A stretch of 64,000 bases of DNA from Cercis canadensis (lineage: Eukaryota; Streptophyta; Magnoliopsida; Fabales; Fabaceae). The stretch is from NCBI GenBank assembly GCA_003255065.1, contig QAOA01005271.1, positions 836,807 to 900,806 of the forward strand, given 5' to 3'. Of this stretch, positions 1 through 13,262 are shown one piece after another. How positions within the stretch are numbered: position 1 is the first letter of the stretch; each line of letters opens with the position of its first letter. Position numbers and translations under genes: made by a program. The notes beneath the pieces are model-generated. The model had not been told where the DNA came from and ran no database searches. It saw only the letters and a program-made list of their open reading frames with translations.

Positions 1-112
1 CTATGGCTTCTCCAAATAGCTGCTTCCTTGTTCTCTACAATTCAACAATTACATTAAGGTCATTCATAGAAATAATCATTTTTATCATTACAAAAATTAT
101 ATCCAAACTTAC

Positions 113-2004
113 CTTTACTGGACTTTTAAAACATTTACGCTCTCTATTACAGAAGGAAATGAAATTCCTAGCCTTCTTCTTCTTTTTCTTCTTCTTCCTT
201 TCACCCTTCCTACGTCTCTTAAAAATGTCTCCCGTACAACCTTTTCCAAAATTGCAACTTCCTTTACGCCTCCCGCATCTACACCTCCATTCCTCCTGCA
301 TAATTGTCACCTCACCCTTCAAATATGCCAGCATGTCCTCTAACAACTCCACTCTATCCGCAAGAACCTTTTGTTTGGTGAATTCACATCCAATTATTAA
401 TATTTATTTTCATAATACCAAAAACACATTTACTTGACTATAAACCATAAATAGAGTGGTATCATACCTTCACTGCTCCATCAAGCATCTGCAACAAATA
501 CATATAGACAATTGTAGTCAATTATAATTTTTTCATTCCAACATGCTCTGGTGCCGAATTCAAACCAAAATTTCTACCATCATTTATCCTATCTCAATCT
601 ATTACCCGTTCATATATGTCACTCCTTCTATGCCTACTCTCATTATGCTGAACAAGTTTTTACATCAGTTGAGCATATCAATCTTCTCCGTTAAAATTAT
701 AACAATAGCTACAACAAGTGTAATATACATATGCCTACTACACTATATTGAGCAAGATAAGAAAAACCAATGGTATCACAGTAGTAGCAATTCTTATGGA
801 AAAACATTCTGGAATCACAGTAAAAATCCACAATAATTAATGTAGTCTCACAAACTTAAACTGCCTGCATAGTAGGTTCAAGAATTACAAGAGATTTAAT
901 TCATTATAAAATCTGTGGATTTACAAAGTCTCAACTCTTCATTCCACAACCATCTAAACATAGAGTATACTATTTCGACTATTCGTAAGATTACCTAAGA
1001 TAAGACAACCAAGCTCATACAAACATGACACTACCCATTTTTTACCATTTTATTTATGTATGGTAGACAAACTGAAACTACAGGAACAACATTGTCCCTG
1101 AGGCCCTCACAACAAGGGCTCTTTCAAATATTTCAAACTACAACCATATGTGTATGCCAACAAATAACCTCAATTAAAAACGTTTCACTTCTTTCGCATT
1201 TGCTCAACAAAGAAACAAACAACGGACTACCAAAACATCTGTTCTGCAAAGAAACTGAGGAAGGCAGAGGCTTAATTAGGTATATTGAGTCATCATTTCC
1301 TATGGATAAATTGATAAATTACACTTAATGAAGTTTACACAATCACATAACGTCGTCTGACAATCCAAATTGTCCACCAATCTCAACAAACAGTAATATC
1401 TTCCACATAAGAGGAATATGTTGAAAATTTAAAAACTGTTTTCAGAGTTTAATTAAGAACTGAAACACCTCCATCAAAGTACTCACGTACTCTATCAAAC
1501 CAACCCATATATCACAATAACAACTGTTCACTGGTCATACAGCTGTATTAAAACTTTACATAAGTGCAATTTGTATTCCCCTTTTTCAGTTAAATATTTG
1601 AACTTTACATAAGTGCAATAGCTAAAATTTCTAAAATTAGAATTTCAACATCACAGAAACTCAGCACAAGCTTTGCATAAAAGACCAAATCCCATCATTT
1701 AAACGGTCCGCCAATTACCGGAAAACAAAACCCTAATCTAATTACAAAACATATTACCCCTCATGTTAAGACAACCCTAGATGGCTAAAATTAATTGAAC
1801 ACAAAGGAAACGGATGGAGGGACAGACAGAGAAATCACTGACTAATAAAATACAGAGAGATACGATTACCTTGTTGAAGTCCCACTTCTTTTCCTCTTCA
1901 AGTTCAGAATTCCAAAAATCTTTCACAATTCTGAAACAAAAGCAGACAGTCCGCCATTGATGAAAGTGAAGCCAAATAGACTCTTCCATATTACAGAAAA
2001 TCAT
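113..2004 (-). CDS. Unrecognised minus-strand gene, 5' part only (runs off the left edge)
   Basis: I do not recognise this gene. Two exons fit together in frame on the minus strand: a 21-bp exon at 488-468, preceded by TTGCAG and starting ATG CTT GAT, and an exon at 367-113 preceded by an AAAAG acceptor and followed by a GTAAGT donor. Together they read from MLDGAVKVLADRVELLEDML into a basic segment rich in Cys, Arg and Lys, with a run of eight lysines. The frame continues left of the window. A possible first exon lies near 2004-1871 and ends at a GTAATCG donor; it holds only a short ATG frame and may be 5' UTR. The leucine-rich start could be a short coiled coil and the lysine run a nuclear targeting signal, but both are inference. 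The rest of the span would be intron and shows no clear domain. Confidence 0.35.
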
Positions 2005-2342
2005 AATAAAACGACGTACACTTACAGCGGGAGAAAAATAGGTGATGCGGCAGCTGGATTACCGCCGGTGATGCCAGGGACGACAGGCGGTGCCGGATGT
2101 GAAGAACTTCTTAGGTCAGGGAGGTAAAAGGGGTGTTAGGGATTTTCAAAATGTGAGCCACACCCTCAGCGGAGAGGAACAGGAAGAAGTGAAGAACTGG
2201 TTACTGAGCAACCCACAAGCGATCACCACCAGAGATGCGCCGAATGTAGCTCGGAGACTTGGGGATTTTTCCCACTTACGGATTTTTCACACACTTGGGG
2301 ATTTTTCACACCTTTCAGCTCACCAGCGGAGAGGAAAAGACC

Positions 2343-2637
2343 CAACTGAACAAGGAGATATGCGACGTCGTTTGAGCTTTGGGCAGCTGGGCAGGCAGGC
2401 AAAACTTTCATACGAAACGCGCTTTTTATCTGCAATGGGTCGCCTTGTTAATTAGCAAAGTTCAGTGCCAGTTTTATAATTTCCAAAAATACACAACTGA
2501 ACAAGGAGATATGCGACATCGTTTTATCTTTGGGTAAATGGGCAGGTGGGCAGCTGTTTCATACGAAACGCGCGTTTTGTATGGGTTGGGTCACTCTGTA
2601 AATTATTAAAGTTTAGTGCCAGTTTTATAATTTCCAA
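2343..2637. repeat. Imperfect tandem repeat, two units of about 145-150 bp
   Basis: A unit beginning AACTGAACAAGGAGATATGC at about 2343 recurs at about 2495. Both copies contain ATACGAAACGCGC and end in GCCAGTTTTATAATTTCC, with substitutions and small indels between. Just upstream, near 2260-2320, a shorter motif CTTGGGGATTTTTC is also repeated. The block lies in the presumed 5' flank of the leftmost gene. No coding role is evident. Confidence 0.75.
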
Positions 2638-2639
2638 AT

Positions 2640-4931
2640 CTTGTCAATTACCGGTTCCTTTTCAAATGCCTACAGACAGAACCTGCAAAAATCAGAAAAA
2701 TGGTACACAAGTCACAATCGGGGGGTGTAGTATAGCACTACCCCTGTAAGAATATAACCTCTAACTAATCCTATTCGAACACGTGAGAGTTTGGACGTTG
2801 AATTTCATGCTCTGAACCTATGATGTACTAATGGTTTGGTGAGGTGCAATAATATGATGTACTACCACATATTGGGTGTACACGTGTCCCTAGATCTGGT
2901 GCCTCACAGATCAGATCGTACAATAATTATATTGAGGGTGGAATGGAACCTATTTAAGGTTAACGTGTCATGGTGTGGATGGGGGTGTGTGAGTGGTCCA
3001 TCACTGTGGGCTACAACAAGTGTCCACGTGTTTCTTCAATTGTAGTGCGAAAGCTTGGCACTCAGACTTCTTATTTCCGAACCAACTGCTGTGTGTTGGG
3101 GAATTAAAAGGGTTTCAATCATGAAAAAATAGGGTTTGGTTGTAGCTTATATTAATAATTCATGTCTTTTTCAATATTTCAATCTTTTGTTTATTTGGTG
3201 GAGAACAGCTCTATCTTCATTCTTCAACACCACAAACAGTCTATCTACAACCAAAATGTGCATGCCAGGATTATCAAATTAGAAACAAAACAAATAAATA
3301 AACTACAACTATTTATTTTTATAAATATGCTACATCATAGCAAATTAGCTTGTGGACATGTGTTATATCAATTTCCCCACATTGGTGTAAATTAAATAAG
3401 AAGGACCATGACATTATGAGAAATAACTTTTTGAGATATACGAGTAAATTAAATTTTATTTTATTTTTATTATGATTTGAAAAGTGATTTTTCATTGGTG
3501 TAACTGTAAACCAAAAGCACCAACGTACCTTGCAGTATCATTTTCATGAATACATGCCTTCCCATCCATTGTAATGTAGATTTTGATGGCCGACTAGTAA
3601 TGGCTACTTGGTTCAAGGGCTGCAAACTTTACATGTGGGACACTGGGCTGTGATTATGAAGGCCCATGAGTTCGTCAGTTTATATAAGGCCCATGATGTA
3701 ACCAATTCTTTTGGGCTTTAAGGCGTTTTGAACAGCATTTTTCTTTTGGTCTGTGCACATGTCTTGGGCCCTCTCTCAGATGCAAGGCCTGTGGTAGGTA
3801 GGTTTGTTGAGGAGATTCTCCAAATCCGAAAGTCCACAAGGGTTAGCTAGATTGCAGAGACCAAAGAGTCAGCTTATTAAGACCCAAAAACAAAAAACCC
3901 AGCTTACTCATTCCCTTTCTTTCTGCTAGCACACTCACTTTTTTTTTTTTTTGACCTAGTTCAGTCAGTTTATGTCACCAAAGAGAATTTATATTAATTT
4001 TTTTTTATAAGAATAAAATCTATAGTTAGCTGGTTCTTCCCAATGGTTGCATTTACAGGGACCACCATGTAAATAAATAATATAGCTTGTCTTTGTAGAA
4101 TTGTCTTGTTCCTTGGTTTCAAAATTCCATGATCACATTTCAGCATCACCTTTTGATCCAATGGAAAATTCACCCATACAATACCTTCTTTCATTTGTCT
4201 CTATATTGATCATTGAGTGAGTGATCCCCTAACTCATCTCCTTCTTATTCTCTCCCTTTTCTTCCTTTAATCAAAAGTATAATAAGTTTGTGAAAATATA
4301 ATAAATAATTATTATAAATAAATAAGTAAGGTAAATATATAGAAGAGTGATGGTATTGGTGGGATTGTTTGAATATATATAGGTGATGAATGTGTCGGGA
4401 TTGTTTACATGGATAGAGGTGAGTTTGTTTACGTAAGGACAGGAAATCAATACCACTTTAAAATATTTTTGGTTTATATACTCATAACTCATAATACCAC
4501 TTTGAATATTTAATATGATTTCAATTTTCAATGGTTGGAGATTAAACCACCATAACACTTATCTCTCTCTACGCTTGCCCTTCAATGAACGGTTCTCTTC
4601 TTTTCTTTTCCAACCAGATACTGATATCCTTCTAAGATCACCCACCACCCATAAATCACGACGTGGCCTTCGAATCCAAAACTGTGGGCTCCATCCCATT
4701 CCTCGACAAAACCTCCCAAATGGGCACCTATCTATTATTTTACTTTGTTCTTTTTCTTCTTCTTAAAAAATGGCCACACATAACCTACAAAAATTACATC
4801 CAAGATATGAATCATATCATAATAAGTAAATAATTGCCAAGGGGTTTAATTCAACCGATAAAGATAAAAATTGAATTACTTTTATTGTAATGTTTAAATT
4901 TGAATTTCACTGTAAATAGTCTTTTTTTGAT
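2640..4931. other. Intergenic, no gene recognised
   Basis: No open frame here resembles a known protein. Three perfect CACGTG boxes occur close together at 2780, 2881 and 3025, which could be light- or ABA-response sites of a neighbouring gene, but no transcription unit starts nearby. The remainder is AT-rich. Confidence 0.5.
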
Positions 4932-5300
4932 AAGTAATTTGTAAGTATCATTGTAAATTTTCATTGAGACCTGTAACATGTTTTAGTTTTAAAATGAAGT
5001 AGCTTCTCCACACCTTAAACTTTTTTTTACCAAAAAAATAATAATAAGCAAATACATATATTTTTCATGACAGCAGAACCAAAAGCATAACTCGTTTCCA
5101 TGCATTACCAACAAANAAGTAATTTGTAAGTATCATTGTAAATTTTCATTGAGACCTGTAACATGTTTTAGTTTTAAAATGAAGTAGCTTCTTCACACCT
5201 TAAACTTTTTTTTACCAAAAAAATAATAATAAGCAAATACATATATTTTTCATGACAGCAGAACCAAAAGCATAACCCGTTTCCATGCATTACCAACAAA
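4932..5300. repeat. 184-bp direct duplication flanking a single N (probable assembly artefact)
   Basis: Positions 4932-5115 and 5117-5300 match over 184 bp with only two mismatches seen (CTTCTCCACA versus CTTCTTCACA, and ATAACTCG versus ATAACCCG). One N at 5116 lies exactly between them. This is the pattern left when overlapping contig ends, or two haplotypes, are joined without merging. Confidence 0.85.
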
Positions 5301-5946
5301 TGACTAAAAAACTAAAAATACATTTAAGATCCTCAAATATATCTCACCTACCACCTCACTCTACAACAAGTATGATTATGTGAGCCAAGCCCTAAAAAGA
5401 ATGAGAATTTGATATTCAGTAATGTGATAATGTTATGACTCAACTAATTATAGCATCTTCAATGTCCTATTCACTAATGGTTATTTTCTCTTTCCCCTCT
5501 GAATTGGGACCTTTCTAGGCTTTCTACCATTTCCCAACGTCACATTATAGATATTTACCATGGCACAAATAACACGCCACCAAAAATAGTGTGTAATATG
5601 ACCAATTTCTCCCACTGTTTCAATAGAAATAGCAGTACCACCTATGGTACGGCCTACATGTCATTAAATGGATATCAAGGGTAATTTTGAGATGCTGACT
5701 CAGCCAAGGGACGTATGTCTAATTTGCATTAAACTGTCCACGTCAGATTTGCAGAATCCCCACGTTACTTAAATGTTCTTCTCCCCCACTTTGCTCCTTC
5801 AGACAGAGAGAGACAGACAAAGAGAGAGAAAGAAAACAAGAGTGAGCATCAAGAGCTATTTAGCTAGCAGTAGCTCCCATATAATATACAATTTGCATTT
5901 GCCACTAAAATTTCTGAAGCAGAGGGCATTGTCTATTATCACAGGA
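5301..5946 (+). promoter_or_regulatory. Promoter and 5' leader region of the HIPP gene
   Basis: This is the gene-free stretch before the HIPP start codon. A GA-rich tract at about 5803-5840 (repeated AGAGAGA) is typical of plant 5' leaders. ACGT-containing sequences occur near 5710 and 5741 to 5765. No clear TATA box was identified. Confidence 0.4.
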
Positions 5947-8900
5947 ATGGGTGAAGTAAGAGCTCTCTTGCACTCAAAAATTGTTCCATTTTATTCTAAA
6001 ATATTTTGTCCTTCTATTCTATTTTAATTTCCCAGTTTTTGATTATTGTTCTTCTCAAAACTAGAATAATATTACTTATATGATCTTCTCTCATGTCTGC
6101 TTCTAAGTATGTTTTTTATTTTTGTATATCTCTACGATTCTGCTGTGCTCATTGTTTATCATATAGTTCTGTGTCGTGCTAGAGAGATTTTCGAGTTTTT
6201 TACTTAAAATTTTCTGTTTGCTGCTAAAGGAGAAGAAAGAAGAAGAAATGAAAGAGGTACCCAAAGAAGAGAAGAAAGAAGACGGGAAAAAGGATGAAAA
6301 GAAGGAAGAAGAGCCTCCAGAGATAGTGCTCAAAGTTGATATGCATTGTGAGGCCTGTGCTAGGAAAGTTGCCAGAGCATTGAAAGGATTTGAAGGTCAT
6401 TTCTCTTTACCCTTCTTGTTCTAAGATAAATTCTAACTTCTGACTCATCTAATCTGAAACAATGAATGCGCAGGGGGAGATAGAAGTGCATTTACCTATC
6501 AGCTACATCATTTATGCATCATTTCACTGCTAGTGCTAGTTTTTATGGTTTTATGTCAGCTGTTGCTACTTTTCTTTTTCTGGTTGGATTACTAGATCCA
6601 ATCCCCATCATTAATTTGAATTTCAGAAATATGTGATGAGCTAAGTTTGTCATATATAAAGATTTCACATGTCAATATAAGGACAAAGATTCATCATTGC
6701 ACTGAATTAGCAGAGACGAACAGTTAAAGTGGTGGAATCATTGTTGATAAAGCTCTCTTAACGTTTTAATCTCTTTAAAACAGGAGTTGAGGAGGTGACT
6801 GCAGATAGCAAGGCCAGCAAGGTGGTGGTAAAAGGAAAGGCAGCAGACCCCATAAAGGTGTGTGAGAGGCTACAAAAGAAAAGTGGTAGGAAAGTGGAGT
6901 TAATCTCACCTTTGCCAAAGCCACCAGAGGAGAAAAAGGAGGAAAATAAAGAGCCACAGCCTGAGGAGAAAAAGGAGGAGGTAAATTTCCCCACTCTTCT
7001 TTCTATCCCTATCCAGATTTCAACTTTTTTTTTTCTGGGTGCAGTGAATATTCAGCATGACATCACAAGAAATTCCACCCTCCTTTTTACTCCTTGGCAA
7101 ACACACAAACATCTTGTATGCAAAAGCTCAAATTGACAATAACTACTAAAAAGGGTCAAAAAATTCAAACTTTTAAGTTTTGAATCACCAAACACAAACT
7201 AATTTCTGACCTAAGAGACTAAAATGAATAATAAACTAATCCAAGTTGGAGGTTGGTCATGGGTCATGCCGACCACATTCCTGCACAGTGAATTTTTTAC
7301 TGTAGTTTTTTTTAACCTTCCCTTTTTTTTTCCGGCTAAAGGGGTTGGTGTGGTGTTTCCATGGTGAGTGCTGACATGAAAGTAACGAAACAAAGTCAGC
7401 AAAATGATGCCAACCCAATATGGGCACGTATAACAAGGGGAAACGGCGGTGACTATTAAGGGGTGTGACCCCACCCCTTTCACAACTTGACATACTGCTC
7501 TGCTCCTGCTTCCTATGGGGTCACGGGCTCAACCTCAAATCTCAATCCCTAGTTTTACCGTGCCCACTCCGTAACTTGAGTTTTTACATAGATTGAGTGA
7601 GAATTTATGGTTAAAACAACAGGTGCTCTCCATTATTATGCATTAGATCAGCAGACAGGATAGTAGGGTAGTTCTTGGAGACTGCTCCTCCTCTGTTAAC
7701 CGGTGTTGGTGTTGTATCTGTTGGCTTTTTGTATCCACTTGGCAACCCCCATTGTCCTATGTCTGCATAGACAAAATAGAAAATACTAGTATGGAGACCT
7801 CTCTTTTTGCTCAATTTTTGTCTAAGTACAACCTGTTACTGTACTTTAGGCACACTTAATAAGAAGACACTACATTCAAAAAGCTGATATCAAGCCTAGC
7901 ATACATGTGTGTTTCCTTGTTATTCAGAATGCTTAAGATATGGATATGTGTTACTGCGATCTTATTTATTGGTAATTGAATGGTGTATCTTATGTGTTAT
8001 GATATCTGATGCTTGTTTTAATTGCTTGTCAGCCTCCTCCTGTGGTAACAGTAGTCCTAAAAGTTCTAATGCATTGTGAAGCATGTGCTCAAGTTATACA
8101 GAAGCGTATCCGTAAGATTCAAGGTACAATCATTTTATTCTCTCTCTCTCCTTGCTCCTACGCACTCTTTATCTATCTCACTCTCGCTAAAACACGTATA
8201 AAGTTTATGCATACAACTTTTTTGTTTTTTAGGTGCTATGTTACACTTTTTAATGTAACACAAGTTACATTTTTATTTATTTTTACACAATTTTTTTTAT
8301 ATATTATATTAATTTGACACTATTTATATAATATAAATTTTATTGAATTTACTTAAATTTTTTTTAGTATAACTCAAATTTAAATTATATGAATTGTGTC
8401 AGACTGATATAATATAAAACTAAAATTATGTAAACAAAATAAAAATATAACATAATCACATCAAAAAAATATAAGTGTAACATAGCACTCCTTTTTTTTT
8501 TTAATCATGATTACTAGCAGCTTAATGAGAATTCTCAAAAAATTATACATTTTAAAAGAGATGCATACTTTTTGGACCTTTAATAAATAAGCAGGCTAAT
8601 TAAAGTCAAGATTGATATATTATTGTATGCATAATGAGAGCATGTGATAAACATTACTATGCATGTTTTTCTTCCTTTATGCATTCTTTCTACTCTTTCG
8701 TTTTTGGAAATTTTTTTTTTTCTGCTGCATGGAATACATTGCAGCCCTCAAAGTGATGTAAAAGGCAATTATTAGACAATATTTTTTAAATCATGGAGAT
8801 CCATACTATTGAAAGCTAGGTTCACGAGCATAGAATTTACTGGTTTTTCTTATTAAGGGCATTAACATCATAATCCCTGGCGCTAATCCCGTTTCTTCTA

Positions 8901-9861
8901 AAAGCATAGGATCTTTTAAAGTTTTTCTTTTTGAAAAAAAGTTCTTTCTTTTGACCCAAAAAGCTGTGATTTATTGTTTACTCTAATGGGATCTCGAGGA
9001 TTATTATATAAACCTTGACTGCACAAAATTCATTTTCTAGCATTAATTATTTGAGCTTGATATTGACACATTGAAGATAGCCAATATCACGGTTTCATTT
9101 AGGACATAGTATAAATTGTATATTGTCCATGCAGCTCCTATGTTACTTCAGCCAACAACAGCAAGATCTTAGTGTTCCCCTGTCGATGCCAATACTCATC
9201 GAAGTTTAAATATTGGTTATTCTTTATTCATTGCACGTCATGTATTAAACCACCTACTTAAAGCAAAGTTATTGACCAGAATATACCTAGATTAATGCTA
9301 GTTGCATAATCTTTAGATACGTTGATATATGTAATTGTATAAGTGCCTGCATCTGAATTGAGGTGACCCATTTAAGAGTTGTGCAATTAACATTACTTAT
9401 ATATATATATTACCATGTCTAACATTTAATGTGCTTAATTACCATACTCCACTCTATAACGCAATCTCCAAAATGGACTAGTTGCTACCTTGGCATGCTA
9501 ATATGTGTAAACAATGATATTTGCAGGGGTAGAGTCAGTGGAAACAGATTTGGCCAATGACCAAGTCATAGTAAAAGGTGTAATTGATCCCGCAAAGCTT
9601 GTTGATTATGTGTACAAGAGAACCAGAAAGCAAGCTTCCATAGTGAAGGAGGAAGAAAAGAAGGAAGAAGAGAAGAAAGAAGAGGAAAAAAAGGAAGAGA
9701 AAGCAGAAGAGAAGAAAGAAGGTGAAGAAAACAAAAGAGAGGATGATAATAAAAGTGACATCAAGCAGAGTCAATATTTTCCATCAATGTACCTTGTTGA
9801 GTATGCTTATCCCCCTCAGATCTTCAGTGATGAGAACCCAAATGCCTGCTCTGTTATGTAA
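5947..9861 (+). CDS. Heavy-metal-associated isoprenylated plant protein (HIPP5/6/7 clade), two HMA domains
   Basis: Five exons: 5947-5955, 6230-6395, 6784-6980, 8033-8123 and 9527-9861. All introns are GT-AG and the joined frame gives 265 residues. Exon 1 is a three-codon micro-exon (Met-Gly-Glu). A Lys/Glu-rich leader (about residues 4-34) is followed by HMA domain 1 with the metal-binding MHCEAC at 41-46. A charged linker leads to HMA domain 2 with MHCEAC at 137-142, then a long Glu/Lys-rich stretch and the C-terminal CaaX box CSVM (262-265). HIPPs bind soft or transition metals through the CxxC pair and are farnesylated on the CaaX cysteine, which directs them to membranes or the nucleus. 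Both HMA domains are split by an intron just after a Gly-Val turn, a layout that repeats between them and fits descent from an internal domain duplication. The family is certain; the exact orthologue is not. The start was chosen because exon 1 splices in frame and MGE is the usual N-terminus of the clade. Confidence 0.93.
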
Positions 9862-12516
9862 ACAAATAATTTGCACTTCTGTAGTAACATAGTGGCTGTG
9901 AGTATTTCAAGGGTTTATGTCTTCCTTGGCATCCCTAAGAGCTGGCATGGTATAGGGCTAGATCCCTTTTTTTCTTGTGTTCATGAGCTTTCAAATATAT
10001 CCTTGAGGGCTTATCTTGGTCTAAGTGTTGGCATGTATCACTGAATTTTGGTCTAGGATCCCTGTAACTATCAATGTTGAAATTTAGAATTCGAAGCAAT
10101 AGTGTCTGAGAATAATAACTATTGGGAAAATGACACTTCACTCCAAATTTCGCAATGTGTATGAGCACTTACACTAGCTGCAAGCCATTTAAGACTTCAA
10201 TAACATGTTTTGGCTTCAATATATCAACTTCAATTTAATCTAATTGCTAAGGGGATGAACAAATATCCACTAAATCTTTATTCACTGCCCTAAAGCAGAA
10301 ACTAAATCCCAAAACCAGCAAGTTCCTAGAGCTAATCAACCAAATTCCTTGCAATCCAAGGAATAATACAAATAGAAAATTCCTAATTCACAAGAGAGTC
10401 TTTCAATTAAAAATCCTTATCAATAAAAAAGAGACAAGAGTGCAAGACCCAGCACCCTTCTCTTTCACAGATACATGTGTGGTAGATATTATACGTGCCT
10501 ATGTTAAAAGAAAGCACCATAAAGGTGCCTACATTTCAGCTATTGGTGTTCACAAATTACAATTCAAGTAGGCAACTATCGGGACACATAAAATTGACAT
10601 AATTTGGAAGATTTTAAACATGAAGCGTGTGGCGTCTCATTAAAATTTCTCTATCATCACACTCACTTCCTTCTTTTCTTGGCTGCAAGATGGTCAAATA
10701 AGATAAGATGCTATGAGCAATATTTGTGAGGATGCTCAGAATCCACCAAGCTTACATTCTGCTCTAAATTGAGAGCAGTTTGGAGCCTCACACTTTTTCC
10801 AGTCCTTTTAGGCGCACTTGAGATGCAAAAATCTCTCTCTATATACATATTCACCTAAGTACTTGAGTACCAATTATGATATTTAAGTTCAAAGTGTTCC
10901 TGTGTCCCATTTTAGATTTCATATGCATAATTGCTTTAGTAAAGTTGCAGTGCACAATGAAGAGTGATGCCTGATAATGTCAGAGGAATATGGTGCACCT
11001 TATCTTATGGCCTTCTTGAGTGATGGGTTGAGAGAGTTTATATATTTGGACCACAAGAAAATTAAGGTTGGGCCAAAAACAGGAAAAGGTGAAGGGGACT
11101 AGTTAGGTCCAAATCTGTGAGATATTGGAACTGTAGTACCAAAAAGACCATGACTGAAAACTGAATAGTGCAGAAAGCAGACTAGGGTGCTATACACTTT
11201 CACCCTGTCCCAGCTTGAAGGTTTGTCTTTAAGAGGAGCATGTTGAGACCTCAGATTCCAAATCTTCTCTGAAAAGGAAGCACAAATATCCTTTTGCTAG
11301 TGCTCTGATATTCAGGGTTGACATGGGTTACTCTTTGCTAGATTTCAATTAGATTTAACGATTCATTATTTGTGTCATTGAAAGACATTTTGGAAAAATC
11401 ACATTGAGTGTGTATCCCCTTAATTAATGCTTAGTGAAAGATTATATTTCTAGAATCAGTGCAGGTATTGGAGTTGGACAACAGAGTGGAAGTGTCTTCT
11501 CTTACATCATAAGGCACCCAATGAAGATCCAGAATACATAGTCTAACCATCTTATCATATTCTTTCAGTGTGTTTGAGTTGGAGTGGAGTGGACCTCAAG
11601 AGAAGGACTGCTTTTGATGTTACAACATTTAAAGTGCAACTTCATAGCCTCGGGTGAGACTGAAATTTGGATTGCTGAAATATGAGCCTTCTCATTTTCT
11701 CTCCATCTACTATAAAACTTGAAAATAAAAATGGAAAGAGGCTCATAGCTTGAGTGCCAATATATTCAGATACTATAAAATAATCTCTTATGTGGACATA
11801 CACGGTATCATTGGGCCAAATGCTGCACTGATAGGCTTTGTGCTTCACTTATTCTGTTCCATTAGAAAAATAATATGTTGGTTTTTTCTCCCTTTCTTTA
11901 GTAAATGATTTATCTCCTGCAGATATCTTTCAACAATGCCCTCAACATTACTGCAATAACAAGAAGGCAGTCTAATGAAGAATTTAACATTTATGAGCTG
12001 TTAGGACCTAGCTATAGTCATGCGTGAATGGACCACAATAGGTTCCATTTTGAAGCATGATCATGTTAGTGGATGCCCACTTCTTTAGATATGTCTTATG
12101 AATGAATGTATAACGGTATTTATTACTTGCTTTTTTGTGCTAGTTCAACAAACAATAAGGAACTTCCTTTGTCGTGTCTAAAACGTAATATTTGATTATT
12201 CATCGATAATACTTGTTGTACTCAATTTGAAAGGTCACCCGTGAACCATACTTTTAGATTGAGAGCCAAGCTATTTTTTCTTTGTGGTTTTATGGTCTTT
12301 CAAGATTGGGATATCTCTTGGCCATTGGTGTCCAAGTGTGAACATGGAGAAATTTTGATTAAATGATTGGAGCCCAACAAGAATCTTGATTACTTCCTAT
12401 CCATATAGATGCAATCGAATTTCCACGCTGGGTTTGAGTCAATTATAAGCTACACATGCTAGTTGTTGTCCTCTTCTTTTTATCATTTTCTTTGGGTAAG
12501 GATCTATATATTCTCT
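9862..12516. other. Intergenic, no gene recognised
   Basis: This holds the 3' flank of the HIPP gene followed by about 2.6 kb without a recognisable coding exon on either strand. Open frames are short and have no family resemblance. I looked for common plant microRNA sequences by eye and saw none. A non-coding transcript cannot be excluded. Confidence 0.5.
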
Positions 12517-12525
12517 TTGTTATAA

Positions 12526-13074
12526 GGCTTAATTACAATTTTGGTCCCCTATTTTAACCACTTGAACGTTTTGATCATTTTTCTTTAAAAATGAACTATT
12601 AAGTCCCTCTATATTCATAAAATGTATAAGTTTAGTTCATTTATCTTTAAGTCAAAATTCTTAGGTTTATTTCAAGGTGTAAAGTTCTCTGATTCATAAT
12701 CTCACCGTTCAGATTGAAGAGTTACGTCTTGTGAATCTTTCCATTAAATTTCAGCTCGATCTAACGGTGAATAAGTCTAAATTTTTGGTTAGATGAAAAC
12801 TTATGGTTTTGGTATTTTGGGCTGAGTTTCACCATTAGATCGAGCTCAAATTTAGTGAGAAGGTTCACAAGATGTAGCCCTTCAATCTGAACGGTGGGAT
12901 TATGAATCAGAGAACTTTACACCTTGAAATAAACCTAAGAATTTTGACTTAAAAATAAATGGATTAAACTTGTACATTTTATGAATATAGAGGGACTCAA
13001 TAGTTCATTTTTAAAGAAGGGGGACCAAAACGTTCAAATGGTTAAAATAGGAGGATCAAAATTACAATTAAGCC
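12526..13074. mobile_element. Fold-back MITE, copy A (Mutator-type, 9-bp target duplication)
   Basis: The 549-bp element begins GGCTTAATTACAATTTTG and ends with the matching inverted sequence CAAAATTACAATTAAGCC. The two halves are near-perfect inverted copies of each other along almost the full length, so the element would fold into one long hairpin. It is flanked on both sides by TTGTTATAA (12517-12525 and 13075-13083). A 9-bp duplication with long terminal inverted repeats is characteristic of Mutator-like elements. No protein is encoded. Confidence 0.9.
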
Positions 13075-13262
13075 TTGTTATAATATAGATGCAGAGGTCC
13101 TAAAACTAATCTATTAAGTATTAACCATTGAAATCCAACATCATCATGTTCTTCTTGCGTTGAAAATATTCCTTTTGACGCATGAAATAATTATTGAAAC
13201 TTTTTTACTCCTAAAAATAACTTGTTGTAAACCTGTGCAATGCATGGGCATCTAAAGTAAAA

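Noticed and set aside
3..437. Plus-strand open frame opposite the left-edge exon
   Set aside because: Its phenylalanine run is the complement of the lysine run on the minus strand, which has better splice and coding signals.
2090..2455. Plus-strand open frame of 121 codons
   Set aside because: It overlaps the tandem repeat block, contains repeated low-complexity peptide from that repeat and resembles no family.
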